Positions 13,401 through 26,076 are shown, counted from the first letter of the stretch. The stretch is DNA of 64,000 nucleotides from Allodiplogaster sudhausi (GCA_945643635.1 CALZFC010000021.1:539501-603500), one strand, 5' to 3'. Notes: generated from the sequence alone by a model not told the origin. Numbers and translations: made by a program.

Positions 13401-16400
13401 CTCGAGTTTGTTTGCTCAATATTCTGCTAGTAATTGTATAATTATAGGTGAATGACCTGGCCCTCTGGGAGCCTTCTGCGCCTGCCTTCCGCTCGAAGAC
13501 AGACGCAAACGGCCTGAACGACTGCTTCAAGGAGTGCAAGAGTGTTCAGCCAGTCAGAAGTTAGATTTAAATTCGCGAGACATGCGGATGCAAGTATTCG
13601 ATCCTGTGTTGGATCCGCAGAATCTCTCATTATTCGCAAGATGAGCTTATTAGAAAAAAATATATAATTATCAGACTTGTATTATATTCCTCTCACCAGG
13701 CCTGGAGTCCGAAGACGACGACGGCGATGACGAAAGAGCATCTCGCACGAGTGATCGGAAGCGCCTGTCTCGCTCCCAGTCGCACTTCTTCTCCTTCTGC
13801 CTCGACATTGGCAAGGGATCGCTCGTGCTCGGCACCGAGACACCCTCCGTTAGTCACCCAACCAGGACAACAAAGTTTTGATAAAATTACTGTTTATTTC
13901 TAGGACGCTCAGCGACCGGCCGTTCTCTGCCAGTTGTCCGGGAATTTGTCGAGCACGCAACTCTTCGTGGTTTACGGCTTCCACGGTGACCTGAACCAGA
14001 CCTACTTCTACCTTACAACTTCTTCCATGGCAGTCGCTCAGCGAAGTTCGTTTGCTTGGCCTTGCTAATCTTGAATTCTCGTTGTTTGGTCCTGACAATG
14101 AGTAGGAAATGGTAGCTTCAAACCTAACGAAGAGATGACGTGATTTTATCCCGCTAGTTATGCTGGTATTTTATCATAATTTTTTCCAGATGGCATCCGG
14201 TCTGTCCCGCACAACGTGTTGGCCAAGGACTTTGGCGCGCACCACAAGTCGGAAGTACAGTTGTCCACTCTGGCGGCTGATTCGTTTGTGCGCGAGGGAA
14301 GGGAAGAGGATGCTTTTGCTGTCGCATTCCATCTCAAGGCGCGAGAGGGGCAGAATGTCAAGGTGGAACATCGATCCATTTTGAAAGCTCTGTGTGGTTC
14401 TGAATAAGTGGTTTCTTCCAGGACTCGGTGGTTGCCGTGGCGCTTCGGCTGACGGAGCTAAACGTTGTTCCGATGCGAAGTATCTGCGAATGGTGGCTAA
14501 TCCAACTCAAGGACCTCTTCACTCTCGAAGACTACGCCATTCCTGGATACGAAGTGTGTCTGCTTTCTGCCCCGTGATTTTTAAGAATTGGTTGAGAACA
14601 TCATCTTTGTTAGCTAGAATTAGACCGTAAAATGGCCGCCTCATTCAGTTATATGAATACAGATGCCGGTTGTCTCGACTGAGCTGCACGTTAACCTTGA
14701 CCACGTCGTCATTTCATACGATCACTCGGTGGTCAAGCCGGACAGCAGGCTTCATCTCAAGTTGGTCCGCAGGGAGAGAAAAATACTTTGAAAAAAACAT
14801 ACAAATACAAATAACATCCAAAGGAATTTTGTTTAAAGTAATTTTGCTATTGTATATACTTGCAGGATGGTGCTGGGGAACGTGGACATTAGCAGCACGC
14901 TGTTACCAACCGTAGCCATCACGAAGTTCCTCTTCATCTTCGAGCGCGTCCATCTCCACATGTACGAGAGGCCGGAGAGTGTGGGAGGAGGAGAGGGGAA
15001 CGGAGTGCCCGAGAGGAAGGCCGTGAGGTATGCGGACGAGCCTGTGGCGGCCGCGCCATCCTCTCCGACCATGGTCCACGTCATGGAACTCGGTCTCTTC
15101 CATCTTGAGGTCTGTGAACACTAATTGTATGATTGCATTGCAACAGTCACTACTCATGGCCTTCTTCATACACACCGCAAGTCTCATTATTTTCAGCTCC
15201 TCATCAACGCCCAGAAAGAGGACAGCCCGGAGCGCATGGCTCCGTACTTCGACCTCCGCTGCAGCAACGACCTCATCAAGGTTGCTGAATTGTGTCTCCT
15301 GCACTCGCTGTTATTGAAATGACCAGTTGCTTCAGGTGTGGGTGTGCCATGACTCGTTGGCTGCGTTGATCAACACGGTGTACGAGCTTAGCAATGCGCC
15401 GGTCTGGAGTGAGGCGACGGATGGAGAAGGCGAAGAGAGGAAAGAAGGAGACGGAGAGGAGGATGGCATGAGTGAGAGTGCCGCCAGCTCACACACTCGG
15501 GTCTCCTCCCGCAAGGTTTCTTCCACGCTTACTATCTCCTTTCTGCCTCGCTTAGCATCCTGAAATGGCATTTTGCTTAAATGATCATATTGAATAATGA
15601 ATTAGTCAGTCTTTCCGTTCTGCAGCTGGCTGGTTCGCAGCAAGCGCTATCTGCTTCGGCAGAGAAACGTCTCCTCCGGATGGTGGAGAACGCATGCCTC
15701 GAGGCTCCTGAACCGGCCGGGGCTCCTAACTCCTCTTCCTTCGCAACCGCTCCTTCCGCCATCCGCTACGCGGAAGACCGCTCCATGGGCGTTGCTGTTG
15801 GCCAGGACGCCCTGGATACATGGTCCGACGAGGATGTTCAAATTGATCAGGTTAGGATCATAGTCTGGTTCTCTTGCAGGGGTATACCAATGAACATGTG
15901 CACTCAGAAACAGCCCTACGCCGGCTGCGCGTCTGCCCTCCTGGACGACGCGTTGCGCGAGCCTCGTCGCCATCGCAACAGCTCGAACTCGCTGAGCACG
16001 GACGAAGAGTTCCTCATGGTGGACGAGATTGTCGGCAGTGGCATTACTGTAAGTAGTGGAAGGAGATGAACAAAGGAGAAGGATCTCTACTTGCGCTTAA
16101 TAAATTAGCAAAAGTAGTGCTATTTTTTAAAGCGATAATTATATTTGTAAAATGTCTGTGATAATATGGTTCATTGCAGCCGGTGACAGGAGAGCCGCGG
16201 ATTCGGCTGCTGGGAAAGTGTGATAAGAAGAACCCCGACGCTCCGCCCCTGCCACTGCACGCCCACTGGTTCAAGCATTCGGTGGAGCCGCGGGCGGATC
16301 TGCTGGAGCAGCCGGCCGGCTTGCCCGTCCCTCTCGCCCGCTATCTGCTCAAGGACATCTCATTCGCTCTCCATCTCTACGGTGGCAATGATCTCGGTCA

Positions 16401-17507
16401 GTGAGACCAGTCATCCGAGGCTGATCTACCCATGCTTCTCTTTTATAGGCACAGAACGGGAGAATCCGAAGTCGTACAGCGCTGACGAGTATCGTGAAGG
16501 TGTAGGCAAAGGGCAGAGTGTCCTGAGCGAAGCACGCGGTGGACCCTTCAGAGACCATTCCGTCTCTATCGTTGTTGATCTCAGCAAGGTTCGTTCACGA
16601 TGTGTGCAATTGAGGGCGTAAATATATACGGCCTGTCTTCTAAGTATATGATAATTAATTTAGATGACATACATGTACCAGTTTTTCCCTCCCGAATGCA
16701 AGACACAAGCGATGCACTACATGGCAGTGCAAGATGTCACCATTCATGACCGACTCACTCTCTCGAACATTAAGGAAATGCTGTATCAGGTTGAAGTTAT
16801 TTCCGTTAATGACGTAGTTGTGATTACTGAGTTTGGAAGTTTGCTCCCATGTCTTGTATGGTTATACAGTAATTTTGCAGTTCACAAGTGTGGACCAACC
16901 AAGACGAACATGTGCCCCCATGCTTGCAGTGCGAATGGTGGAGACACCAGCACAGGCTAGAACTCTCTTTACTTGCTCTTCGTATTCTCGCGCTACAATC
17001 TTCTGTTCATAGGAGGGCAAGCTGCGCGTCTCCCTCCTCCCTGTTCGAGTCAACCTCGACCAGGATACACTCGACTTCCTCGAAGACTTTGTTGAAGCCG
17101 TTACCAAGTCCCTCTCCCTGCCAAGTAAATATTTGGGATTGTTGATTACAATTTGACTCATGGTTGCCCTATTGAAAATTTGTTAAATTGAATTAGTAAG
17201 CTCGATGAGTGAGTACTAGCAAAAAATGGCTGTGAAGCTTCTCATATGTTTTTAGTGTCGAGCGCGCTGCACCTGCAGAGTCGGCCGGTGATCGAGGTGC
17301 CTGAAGGCTGCGATGGTTTGTCGAGTGAGCCCTCCCCAACACAGCGCCCCTCCGTCGTGGCCCCGATGCCCTCCGCCGTCCCTCTCCAGCCTCTTCCCTC
17401 ACCACGGCCGCCAGTGCCAGTATTCGAGACCCGTCTCAGTGCACTCTCCGATCTTGACGACCTTGAAGAACCCCAGTCGCTGCAGCCGTCACTCTCAGAT
17501 ATTGGTA

Positions 17508-17542
<35 letters not shown>

Positions 17543-19591
17543 TTTCACTCAATGAAATATATTCCTGATTAAGGAGACTTCGACGACCTGGCGGAACCGC
17601 CGAAGCCGCCGCCGCGCCGAAAGACATCGAATCGGTCTCGCAATCCATTTGAAGATGACTTGGATGATCCCTCGGAGACGATGTCTTGCTCGGCCGGTGG
17701 ACTGAGCCACTCGAGGGAAGAGAACACGAACAGCTTCATGGGTAGAAGCACTCTCTTCGACATGCGCCACTCCATCCACGATGAGGCCACAGAGGAAACA
17801 TCCTCCAGGACCGGCGACTTCCCAGGCGACTGGGCCAGCAGCAGCGAGATTCGGTCTGATTTTGAATTCTACCGATAGCAAGAGTACTGTAGCATCCAAG
17901 TTGACGCCGGGCTGTACACAATCATCTGCAGATTCACATCCAGTGATCACTTCTCACTCGATCATCCAGTCGAGACGGTCGACGACTTGCTGGGAAGGTC
18001 GACAATGGAGAGTTCCATCTACATGCAGCAGGAGGCGAGTGGTGGAGGCGACGTGGAAGGGGAGGAGGACAACGACACCATCTGCAGCGAGGCTGGCGGA
18101 CTCCAGAAGTCGACTACTGCCCACGACGAACCAATCCGTGGACAGACGTTCTTCAAGTCAGTCATATTTTCCTCCCTCTTTAGCAGGATAAAAATTCTTT
18201 GTTGTTTCTATATTTTGTTTCCACTATCCATTGAACATTGGAAAATGTGTATGTTCTGTCGTGTTTCAGAGAGTTCAACTTCGAGCCAGAAATGACGATC
18301 TACATAGACTACCACGGCAAGAATCGCTACAACATAGACAAGGCCGGCGCCGTCTTTGGTGTGCTGCGAGGAATCGGCCAGCTGAACAGGACGAAGATCA
18401 CACTCAAGGCCATCCGCCACCATAACGGCCTACTCGGAGTAGGCAGATGTGTCTCGGTCAGTGATTCGCCTTGATTTCTATCATTTGAATTACCGTGTCA
18501 TGATTTCAGTTTGCTTTCAACGAATGGTCGGAGAATCTGATGGCTAATCTCCCCGGAGTACTGTCATCTGTCGGACCGATTAGCCCGCTTGTGCAAATTG
18601 GTTTGTCCTTTTTTGAAATGATGGAATACGCTATAATAGAATAGCGTCATCTGAATGAATAGAATCATGCGACATTTTTGACACGATGAATTTTTAATGA
18701 AGTTCATTAAGTAGGATTAGGAAAGATGGTGACACTTTATCATGTGCTGCAGGCAAAGGCATCTGCGACCTCTTTTGGATGCCGGTGGCCGAGATGCGCA
18801 AAGAGGACGGCCACGTGGTGAAGGGTATCCAGCGGGGCGCCGGCTCCTTCGGCATCTCCACCGCCGCTGCCGTCGTCGATATTGCACAACGAGTTGTCGG
18901 TGTTGTACAGGTCAGTTAAATCCCAGCTATCTTTTTAATTTTGATTGGAGGATTTAGGCTATGCATCCTTAATAGCTCATGTTTGATGTCCTCACGATGC
19001 AGGTTGCGGCCGAGTCCGTGCTGTATGAGATAACTCCCGAAAATCCGGCTCTGAACAACCGGAATCGCAGGCCGGTGGGTGCGCGGCGGGTGACGGCGCC
19101 GCCCGATGTCCGGCACGGCATGCAACTGGCATACGATATCATCGCTGACGTTTGTTTTCCGCAGAAATTATTATTTTTACGCAGCACCTTCATTTTGCAC
19201 TGATTCCTTCCATACACAAAAGTACGTACTCTGCAGGGAGTGCAGCAAACGCGAGAAGACCTGGAGCTGGCAAGCCAGGAGGACCGCGCCTCCGGCCGCT
19301 CCTCCTTCCGCTCTGTCCTCCGCTACACCACTCCGACCATTCTGCGGCCATTTGTCATCACTAGCCAAATCAGGTGTGCATTTCTGCACTGAGGAACTGA
19401 TCAGGACTATTCCTTCATCTGAATCAACTTCCTCCGATGCTTCCTCTGATTTCTATCTCTAGCCTCTTCATGCTTTCAGTTATCACTTGCTGGGTGGGTT
19501 GAAGAACCAGCTTCGACCTGACCAGTTCCATGACGAGCAGCACAAGTGGCGAGCAGAACGGGACGGCGCGGGTGCATCGAGTAGCCAGTGA
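7907..19591 (+). CDS. atg-2: Autophagy-related protein 2 (ATG-2), lipid-transfer protein, 45 exons
   Basis: The reconstructed coding sequence is 6801 nt (2266 residues plus stop), a typical ATG2 length; every intron phase closes. ATG2 is a rod-shaped bridge that moves phospholipids from the endoplasmic reticulum to the growing phagophore, working with WIPI/ATG-18 and ATG-9. The N-terminus (MTNFFGCSISEKLHSRWCRF, then YLGHLLDKNLQLEQLSVDLL) is the Chorein_N domain shared with VPS13. An acidic TDEEFLMVDE at about residues 1499-1508 sits where vertebrate ATG2 has its LC3-interacting motif. The CAD-tip block (RVSLLPVRVNLDQDTLDFL) is at about 1705-1723, and the ATG2 C-terminal domain (LRGIGQLNRTKITLKAIRHH, then KGICDLFWMPVAEM) at about 2025-2100. 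The start gives the expected Chorein N-terminus. A MITE interrupts intron 9. Exon coordinates are in the five following entries. Confidence 0.96.
10158..10165. repeat. Left 8-bp target-site duplication of the MITE
   Basis: CTATTCGG immediately before the left inverted repeat; identical to 10521-10528. Confidence 0.88.
10166..10520. mobile_element. hAT-type MITE in atg-2 intron 9
   Basis: A 355-bp insertion with terminal inverted repeats: the left end starts CAGGGGTGGCCGG and the right end reads as the same 13 bases on the opposite strand. It is flanked by a perfect 8-bp target duplication, CTATTCGG, at 10158-10165 and 10521-10528. A TIR starting CAGGG plus an 8-bp duplication is the signature of the hAT superfamily. 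There is no transposase, so the element is non-autonomous. Both ends are extremely G/C-rich and contain 18-bp tandem subrepeats (CCCCGAGGTCGG and CCCCATGGTCGG types), unlike the AT-rich surroundings. The core, about 10305-10440, is AT-rich. It interrupts neither splice site. Confidence 0.88.
10521..10528. repeat. Right 8-bp target-site duplication of the MITE
   Basis: CTATTCGG immediately after the right inverted repeat; identical to 10158-10165. Perfect identity suggests a fairly recent insertion. Confidence 0.88.
10610..13086 (+). CDS. atg-2: atg-2 exons 10-19 (central rod)
   Basis: Exons: 10610-10841, 10891-11010, 11153-11315, 11450-11548, 11634-11763, 11914-12015, 12142-12407, 12474-12655, 12708-12798, 12891-13086. 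Exon 10 opens with VEFDLYIDALNALVTPSQLH, a conserved ATG2 block. Exons 12 and 16 end in AG followed by GC donors (11316-11317 and 12408-12409); no GT nearby keeps the frame. The intron before exon 12 carries a TC microsatellite at 11069-11133. Confidence 0.88.
11069..11133. repeat. TC microsatellite in atg-2 intron 11
   Basis: Nearly pure TC at 11073-11102 followed by interrupted TC, about 20 bases before the acceptor of exon 12. Confidence 0.9.
13197..16048 (+). CDS. atg-2: atg-2 exons 20-31 (rod and LIR-like motif)
   Basis: Exons: 13197-13343, 13448-13541, 13700-13848, 13904-14045, 14190-14362, 14422-14553, 14663-14760, 14866-15109, 15197-15280, 15336-15515, 15626-15850, 15908-16048. Exons 29-31 encode a low-conservation Glu/Ser-rich linker that ends in DEEFLMV, an acidic-F-x-x-V pattern fitting an LC3-interacting region. 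Exon 31 has two in-frame acceptors 6 nt apart, 15906-15907 and 15912-15913; either preserves phase and they differ by two residues. Confidence 0.85.
13361..13402. repeat. (TC)n microsatellite in atg-2 intron 20
   Basis: TC run starting shortly after the exon 20 donor at 13344. Confidence 0.9.
16180..18156 (+). CDS. atg-2: atg-2 exons 32-39 (CAD tip and Ser/Asp-rich linker)
   Basis: Exons: 16180-16396, 16449-16588, 16664-16789, 16881-16955, 17013-17124, 17256-17504, 17574-17853, 17932-18156. Exons 34-36 carry the CAD-tip region (FTSVDQPRRTCAPMLAVRM, then LLPVRVNLDQDTLDFLEDF), which in other ATG2 proteins lies at the lipid-delivery end. Exon 35 ends in CAG followed by a GC donor (16956-16957). 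Exons 37-39 encode a Pro/Ser/Asp-rich, probably disordered linker. The exon 38 donor at 17854-17855 avoids an in-frame stop at 17876-17878 and gives the smooth junction SSSEIRFTSSDHF. Confidence 0.85.
17509..17541. repeat. (TC)n microsatellite in atg-2 intron 37
   Basis: Starts within six bases of the exon 37 donor and fills half of a 69-bp intron. Confidence 0.9.
18270..19591 (+). CDS. atg-2: atg-2 exons 40-45 (ATG2 C-terminal domain)
   Basis: Exons: 18270-18456, 18510-18600, 18753-18910, 19003-19149, 19237-19373, 19480-19591, with TGA at 19589-19591. Encodes the most conserved ATG2/VPS13-like C-terminal block, including FNFEPEMTIYIDYHGKN, GVLRGIGQLNRTKI and KGIQRGAGSFGISTAAAV, predicted amphipathic membrane-binding segments. 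It ends LRPDQFHDEQHKWRAER followed by a short Ser-rich tail. Confidence 0.93.
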
Positions 19592-21883
19592 TGTGGTGAG
19601 AGTGAACCGATTCATGATGTCTCCCACCCATACGGCCCCCTCTCCCTATATTGCAACGAAGAATTAGTTGCTCCTCCTATACTCACAATCAGTTGAAAGT
19701 CAACTGCCCTGTACAAAAGTCGCATGTGTCATTCTTGACCTTCTACGCCTTATAATTCGAATGCCATCGACCCTATTAGTCACCCAGCCTGATACCGATT
19801 CGGCCTTATTTCCCGTTTTAACTCCCGTCGTGATTCGCATTCTTGTATTACCCAGGAGGGACGAGTTCTTCTCACTCAGATATCCTCATCTTTTTTGATG
19901 GCTTACTTATCTCTGATATGATTAGCTGCTGCCAGTGCGGGATTACGCGATTATTGTACATTGCAAATGCTGTTTTTATTTACACTTAATTGAATTTCGC
20001 TTCACAAGGCTTTTCCTTTTATACTCTTGGATATTTTGTCATCATTTGTTGTTTTTTGTTGTCTGCAGCTTAATGGTTTTTGTTTTACATGGACGACTAG
20101 TCTTGTCTTTACTACATTGCCGAGCACTTCATGTACATACACACTACATATACTCACTCATATGTTTGTTTTCCTATTAGAGCGGTATAACATGTGTAGC
20201 TTTCTCTTCTCATTGTCCTCGCCCGAGTTACTTTCCCGAGAGAAGTGAGAAGCCAGTCACAATTGCTGCCTTATACGCGTCCACTATCCACATCATTCTC
20301 ATTATCTTTGGCGGCAGCTAGAGATAAGAGATCGTTCTTGCACCTCTTAACCTGCGAACTTATTGCATGCTTCCATTATCAATTAATTGAAATAAGACTT
20401 CTTCATCTGGCGTGATAACACATAGATATACCATTGTAAATTGGCTTCATCCTTGTGAAAGTCGACCATTGCTCACTGTTGCTTTCTTTCCTTGTACCGT
20501 GTTACACATAAAGCTATTTCTTTGAATGGTGCGTATTTATCGGAGACATGAATGTTTCCGAAGGATGCAGAGTCGAATATTGTGGCTGTTGGTTCTTTTC
20601 AGCATTCGGGTAAGAAGAACTATGAAATTGGATTAAATGTGCATATGCTGGATATAGAATAGCTACACATTCACTCATGACCGACCCCAAAAATTGGAGG
20701 TAGAGGAAAAATGAGTCGACGACGAAACAGTCAAGGGCATGAGTCTAAAATATGTATATGCACATATGATCTTATGTTCAGGAACCTAAATTATTGTCGA
20801 AGCAGATATTTGTGAATTATCAGGATTATCGCCGATTCCGTGGCTAATACGCATGCGCAGGGTAAGCGAGTTCTGACACCGGGTACCGCACCACACGCGA
20901 CGCGACCGCCACGCGTCCAAGGTTTGTCCTGCGAGCCGTTCTAGAGTGTCTTCCCATCTCTCTCATCCACCTACATACACGCACTCGCCATGTGTGTCCC
21001 CTACAAGGGTCCGAGAATGTGTCTCCGACCACTCGACCTGTAATCTTTTCTTCGCTCTCACTTCATCCGTATCGCTGTTTTTGTCTTCAAGTACTCAGCT
21101 CATTTTACGTCTCTAAAAACCCGATGTACCGATGTATGTCTCCCACTCCTGTTCTATCACTCTTCGAGCGGAATTTATATTAATGATTAATAATAAAGGA
21201 GTTATTCTTCGTTATTCTACATTAGCCATATGCAATTTAATTTATAACTGCGAGTATGTACATACATATCTGCATATGTACACATATGTGCATCTAAACG
21301 ACCCTTTTATTAGGCAATCTGTGCACGCTCTTTATTGGCTGCGATACGTCTTTCTGTGGGATAATTACACTACGCCCTCATTGTCATCATTTCATTCTTT
21401 TCATTTCAAATTATTTTTCAAAATATATGCAAGAAACGACAATTTTAACCGCATGTTTTTTTGCAAAAATTGCAGAAGAGACTTGGTCCCGTATTTACAT
21501 ATATGTACATATGTACATACACATCTTGCATAATACCTCCGATGCATATACGCTGTTTTATGGTGTTTACAGCTAGGAATACTTGCAAAAAAAGAAACTT
21601 TCGTGAGATCTTGTTTTGTATATGGTACAACAGTCATATGAGCGGTTTAATCCGTTTTGCCTTCATGCTTGCAACTGCTTGGCTTACTCTGTCGCTCTCG
21701 CCCGCATTCCAAATCCGTTCTTGTTTCATTTCATTTCCAAAATTACATTTTTGTTACGAATTTATATTCATCGTCTAAAGGTTTCCTAATGAATTGGATA
21801 AAGATTACGAAAAGAGTATGAAACTTATTCGAACGATTTTCGGTCATCACCACGGAATCGAAGTGAAAGTGCACAGTTGACGG

Positions 21884-21935
21884 GGGTGGATCGACTGCCC
21901 GCATCCGCCTTCTTCAGCGGGTGGATCGACTGCCC
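21884..21935. repeat. Direct repeat, 17-bp core with 35-bp period
   Basis: GGGTGGATCGACTGCCC occurs at 21884-21900 and again at 21919-21935, with similar CCTTCTTC sequence after each copy. The block is GC-rich in AT-rich surroundings. Confidence 0.85.
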
Positions 21936-23877
21936 TCCTTCTTCTACGGGCCTCGCTGCGTGCGGGACGATCGGCTTCAACAATTCACAGACGGAATTTA
22001 CAGGTTTGAAATTTACATAATTTTACTAAGGGATTTCGCGAATCCAACACAACTACGACTGTCAAAAAGAAACAACGAAGTACTTACAGCCATCGCATTA
22101 AGACAACGGTTATAGCATATTTTTTATTATAATTAAATCATATTTCATTATCATGGGGCACACACTGAAATAACATTTTAAATAACTCAGGCCAATATCC
22201 GTAAAGGGGCATGCTACTTGTGAAAATTACAGATCAATTTTTTATCTGACTCCGTCGATTTCTTTATTGATAATATATAAAACATCATGGATAAGTTATC
22301 GATGGTGGTTTTTAAGTAGATATCATAGGGATCTAAATTCCGCTACGTTTCCCGGAAGTTCCGAGGATCCCTGAGAGGGTCGCTACACCTCGTATCTCGA
22401 CATGTTCAGTCCAAATACCTTCGATTCACTCGCAGAGTCTCTCCGTAGCAAAGAATGAAGCACCTTCCGCAATCAGTGTTTCTCGTTTGTTCTATTGCTG
22501 CGAATAGATCATTTACTTATTTGTTAGACAAGAAGATGTTCTGTAAACAGTGAGTGGAAAGAACTTCTAACCGGTATAAAGAACTTCTTTAGTATTCTTT
22601 GTAGATCCTATGGCTTTTCATGCGAGAGTAGCGGAGTTGTTTCTTCAATTTATTTCTCTCTGTTCCTCCATGATCCTCTTGCTGTCTTGCTTTCTCTCGC
22701 TCACTCCCTCTCATTTTCCCTTCCACTCTATGTCCCCTTCTCCCTCTGTACCCAACTAACTTGGAACGCGCAGCTGCAGTATGTCGTCGTATGTGTGTAT
22801 CTATCTATGTGTCTTTGCGGGTCGTAGAGGAAAGTAGCGGGAAGCGACACTGCCGAGGATGCGGCCCGAGAGAGTTTGGGAAAGAAATGGAGAGAGATAG
22901 AGAGAGAGAAAGAAAGAGAGGGAAGGGTGACGAAGAGTGGAATGTAAGGAAAGGGGGCGACAGGGAAGTGAGTGAGCCAGAGGAGCAGAGTGGTTGTGAA
23001 CAGCAACGCGAATGGGGAAACAGCAACAGCCAGCCAACCACTCACCGATCGGGTGTCTCCTGCAAGTGTCCTTTTATTCTTCGTTCTGGTAACGTGCCAC
23101 CCGTCCCTAGAATACTCGTGTGCCATGGAAGAACTCATTTAGGCCGCTGCTCTCGGTTTGTTGTGGACCCCACCACATGCGGAAAACGCTATCAAATGAA
23201 ATGACGATGCTCCCCAGGCACCGTTCCATGCCGCATTCAAGCAATCTCCACCTAAATATACTCATTCTTTTGCTCGCTCTTTCTCTCCATCTCTCTTTCT
23301 CCATCGCTCTCTCAATCGCTTTCCCACTCTTTTCCTCACTACACTCCTCTCTCCATCTCTAACATCTATCGTTTTCTCTCGCTCATTTAAAATGCACAAC
23401 TTCGAATAAGCACGCCTAGCAGTACCGTGGGAGGGTGGCTGCCATTCATGCCACCAAATTCTGGCATGCCACTGACTGTACAATTAACCTTTTTTAATTC
23501 TTTACTATTTTTGGAGATTAAAAAAGTTTGCTTAGGGCCGTATATTGTTTTCATCGTCCTTACATAAAATGCTTAAAAGTATTATCATGTTTTAAAAAAG
23601 AGAGTGATTTCTAATCTTACAATACGCTCTCGGCTCATTCCTGACGTGTTACTACATTTCCGCTTTAAGGAGTGCCTTCACCATCTTCCATCATCTGTAT
23701 TATAAGCCTTGCATGAATTGCATTCCTTTTCGGCGATATGCAGTACTTTCCCGCATAAATGACAAAAAGTGTGTCCTGCTGATTGAACCTACTCTTAGGT
23801 TAAAGGTGAAAATCTACTTGATGAGGTCTTTTATCTAATGCTTTTTATCCGCTACCCACTATCTTTACATTTCACTT

Positions 23878-23878
23878 C

Positions 23879-23909
<31 letters not shown>

Positions 23910-23912
23910 CCT
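23878..23912. repeat. (TC)n microsatellite
   Basis: Nearly pure TC run in the intergenic region. Confidence 0.9.
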
Positions 23913-24999
23913 TCTATCTTCCTTTGTATTCTGCCAGTGCGCGAAGCATACATGTGTGTTTGCGCGTGCGACAAGCGAACGTGCGAAGGAGAAGGAGGAA
24001 GAGTGAAAGAGAGGAGGCCACAAAGGGATGGAAGATCGTTCGGAGAGTGCCAGCTGGGATACGAGGGACATGTCATGGCTGCGCGAGATCGAGAGAGGCT
24101 CAGAAGGATGCATTGAGAGTTTCGCCCTATCGGCCAGCTCTGTGACATGAGAAGAAAGTACATCAATAAGATACAGCGTTCCCTGTTTCTCTCGCATCAT
24201 CTGTTTTCTCTCTCTCTTACTCTTCTTTCACCTTTATCTCTTCAATGAACAACAACTTTTATGTTGTACTGCACCAATTGCCGACCTTTGACAATCGAAC
24301 ATGAACATTTCGCAAGAGTTGTATGTATGATTAGCATGTTACAATTCGAATCCACGGTGCAGCTGAATGTTTAGAAACAAGATAGTGTACATTCTGAATA
24401 TTAATGCAAAAGATTTCGTCCCTTTGCCAAGGAGGCCAAAGTTCGTGAGAAACGAGTTCACTGCAGCTGACCTCTCCACGTTTGCTTCTGCACAGAGCCA
24501 ACCAATCACGCGTACTCGCTCTTTCTCTCCCTCTCCCTGTCTCTTTCGCTCTCACTCTTCTCCTTCTTTTTCACGCCCCTCTATCTCCGGCCTCATTCTA
24601 TTTGCAACCTCGTCGATATCTTTCAGATCCCACTTCTCTCGTTATCCAAACTCTCTCATAACCTAAATGTCTCATACCGCATCAGCAAATAATCATCTCT
24701 GAATAATTGCTATAATATTTTTTAATCTTTAGTTCTCCCTCCCTCTCTCTGTCACCATTTGTCTGTTTCTCCGTCTCTCATTAACTGGAAACACTTGCGA
24801 CTCTCTTCTCCATTCCTTCTCCCTCCTTCTCGCTCGCTCTCCTTCACCCCTACACCCATCTGTCCAGTCCTGCCACTACCCCCGTTCATGTCGCCCTTGC
24901 CCCCATGGGCTGACACCCTCAGGATAAATTTCGGCTAATCTCTAAAGACTCTACGGTGTATGTCGTTCGTTCACATCCTTTTTCTCTCCTCCATTCCGC

Positions 25000-25214
25000 C
25001 CTGTCTCTCGCTCGTTCTCTCCCTTTCTCTCTCTCTCGCTCGTTCTCTCCCTTTCTCTCTCTCTCTCTCTCTCTCTCTCGCTTCTCTTTCTTCCTTTTAC
25101 TCACTATTCCTCCAATTCAATACCCGGTAGTTCGCAGAGTCGCATTCAGCTGCAAACACACGTGATTGGCCCGGCGAGCTTCTCTTCCCTGGCTAGCCAC
25201 AGCAGCCTCCTTTC

Positions 25215-25271
<57 letters not shown>

Positions 25272-25281
25272 TCTCTCTTTC
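25000..25281. repeat. TC microsatellites, paired blocks
   Basis: The first block includes two tandem copies of a CTCGCTCGTTCTCTCCCTTT-type unit followed by pure TC to about 25080. The second block, 25218-25281, is pure TC with one TG interruption. Confidence 0.88.
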
Positions 25282-25880
25282 TCTGTTTGGGGCTCTTTCA
25301 CTCAAACTCTCCCGCGTTCTCCATTTCCGATGACATGAGCATTGCCCATCCATCGACATCACGACATCTTCTTCTTCTTCCTCTTCTTCATTTCCTTGGC
25401 TGCTCGATATTGCCAATCTGTGCCGCATACGCGGCATCGGTATTGCTAAATTCGTATTCTCACCGCTATTCATTAACGGCGAGAGGGTCTAGTTTAAGCG
25501 GAAGAAAGTATGCTAATCCCGCTAGAGAAGCAAGGAGAGAATCAGCCAGGATGCTCGCGTATTCATGCACGCATAACACATGCTATACTTCTAATGTGGA
25601 CAAACTCATTATCTTATCATTTATGGTGGGTAAGTTTTGGCAGGGAAACACATAGGAAGAGAGAAAGAGAGAGGGAGAGAAAGAGTAAGATAATAGAGAT
25701 TGAGATAGCAGCGGCTGCATTTCCCACCCAGCTAGTAGGAGAGAACAAGGATGGGATAAAGAAAGGCTCGCGAGATCCGTCCGCGAGAGTCGGGTCGCAT
25801 TGCCAGCGGCCACGTCGTGCTTATCGACTGGCCAAAGTCCCTCTCTTTTCCTCTCTCTCTCCCACTCTTGCAAGCTCCCC

Positions 25881-25892
25881 TCTCCCGCATCA

Positions 25893-25926
<34 letters not shown>

Positions 25927-26028
25927 ATCTACCCTGAATAGCCTCTTCATATTTACACGACGCTACGATTTTCCTTTGCTGGAATGAAGCAGTGACAACA
26001 CTCTTGTCATGCCCTCTTTCTCCCTCCT

Positions 26029-26067
<39 letters not shown>

Positions 26068-26076
26068 ATCTCTCTT
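25881..26076. repeat. TC microsatellites
   Basis: Two TC blocks, about 25881-25929 and 26033-26076, separated by ordinary sequence. Confidence 0.88.

Noticed and set aside
17854..17878. Read-through of atg-2 exon 38 to an in-frame stop, which would truncate the protein
   Set aside because: A GT donor at 17854-17855 joins in phase to exon 39 and restores the family sequence, so the stop is intronic.
22340..22450. Possible small structured RNA near a CCCTGAGAGGG segment
   Set aside because: It does not fold as a tRNA by eye (no A/B boxes) and matches no RNA family I know.
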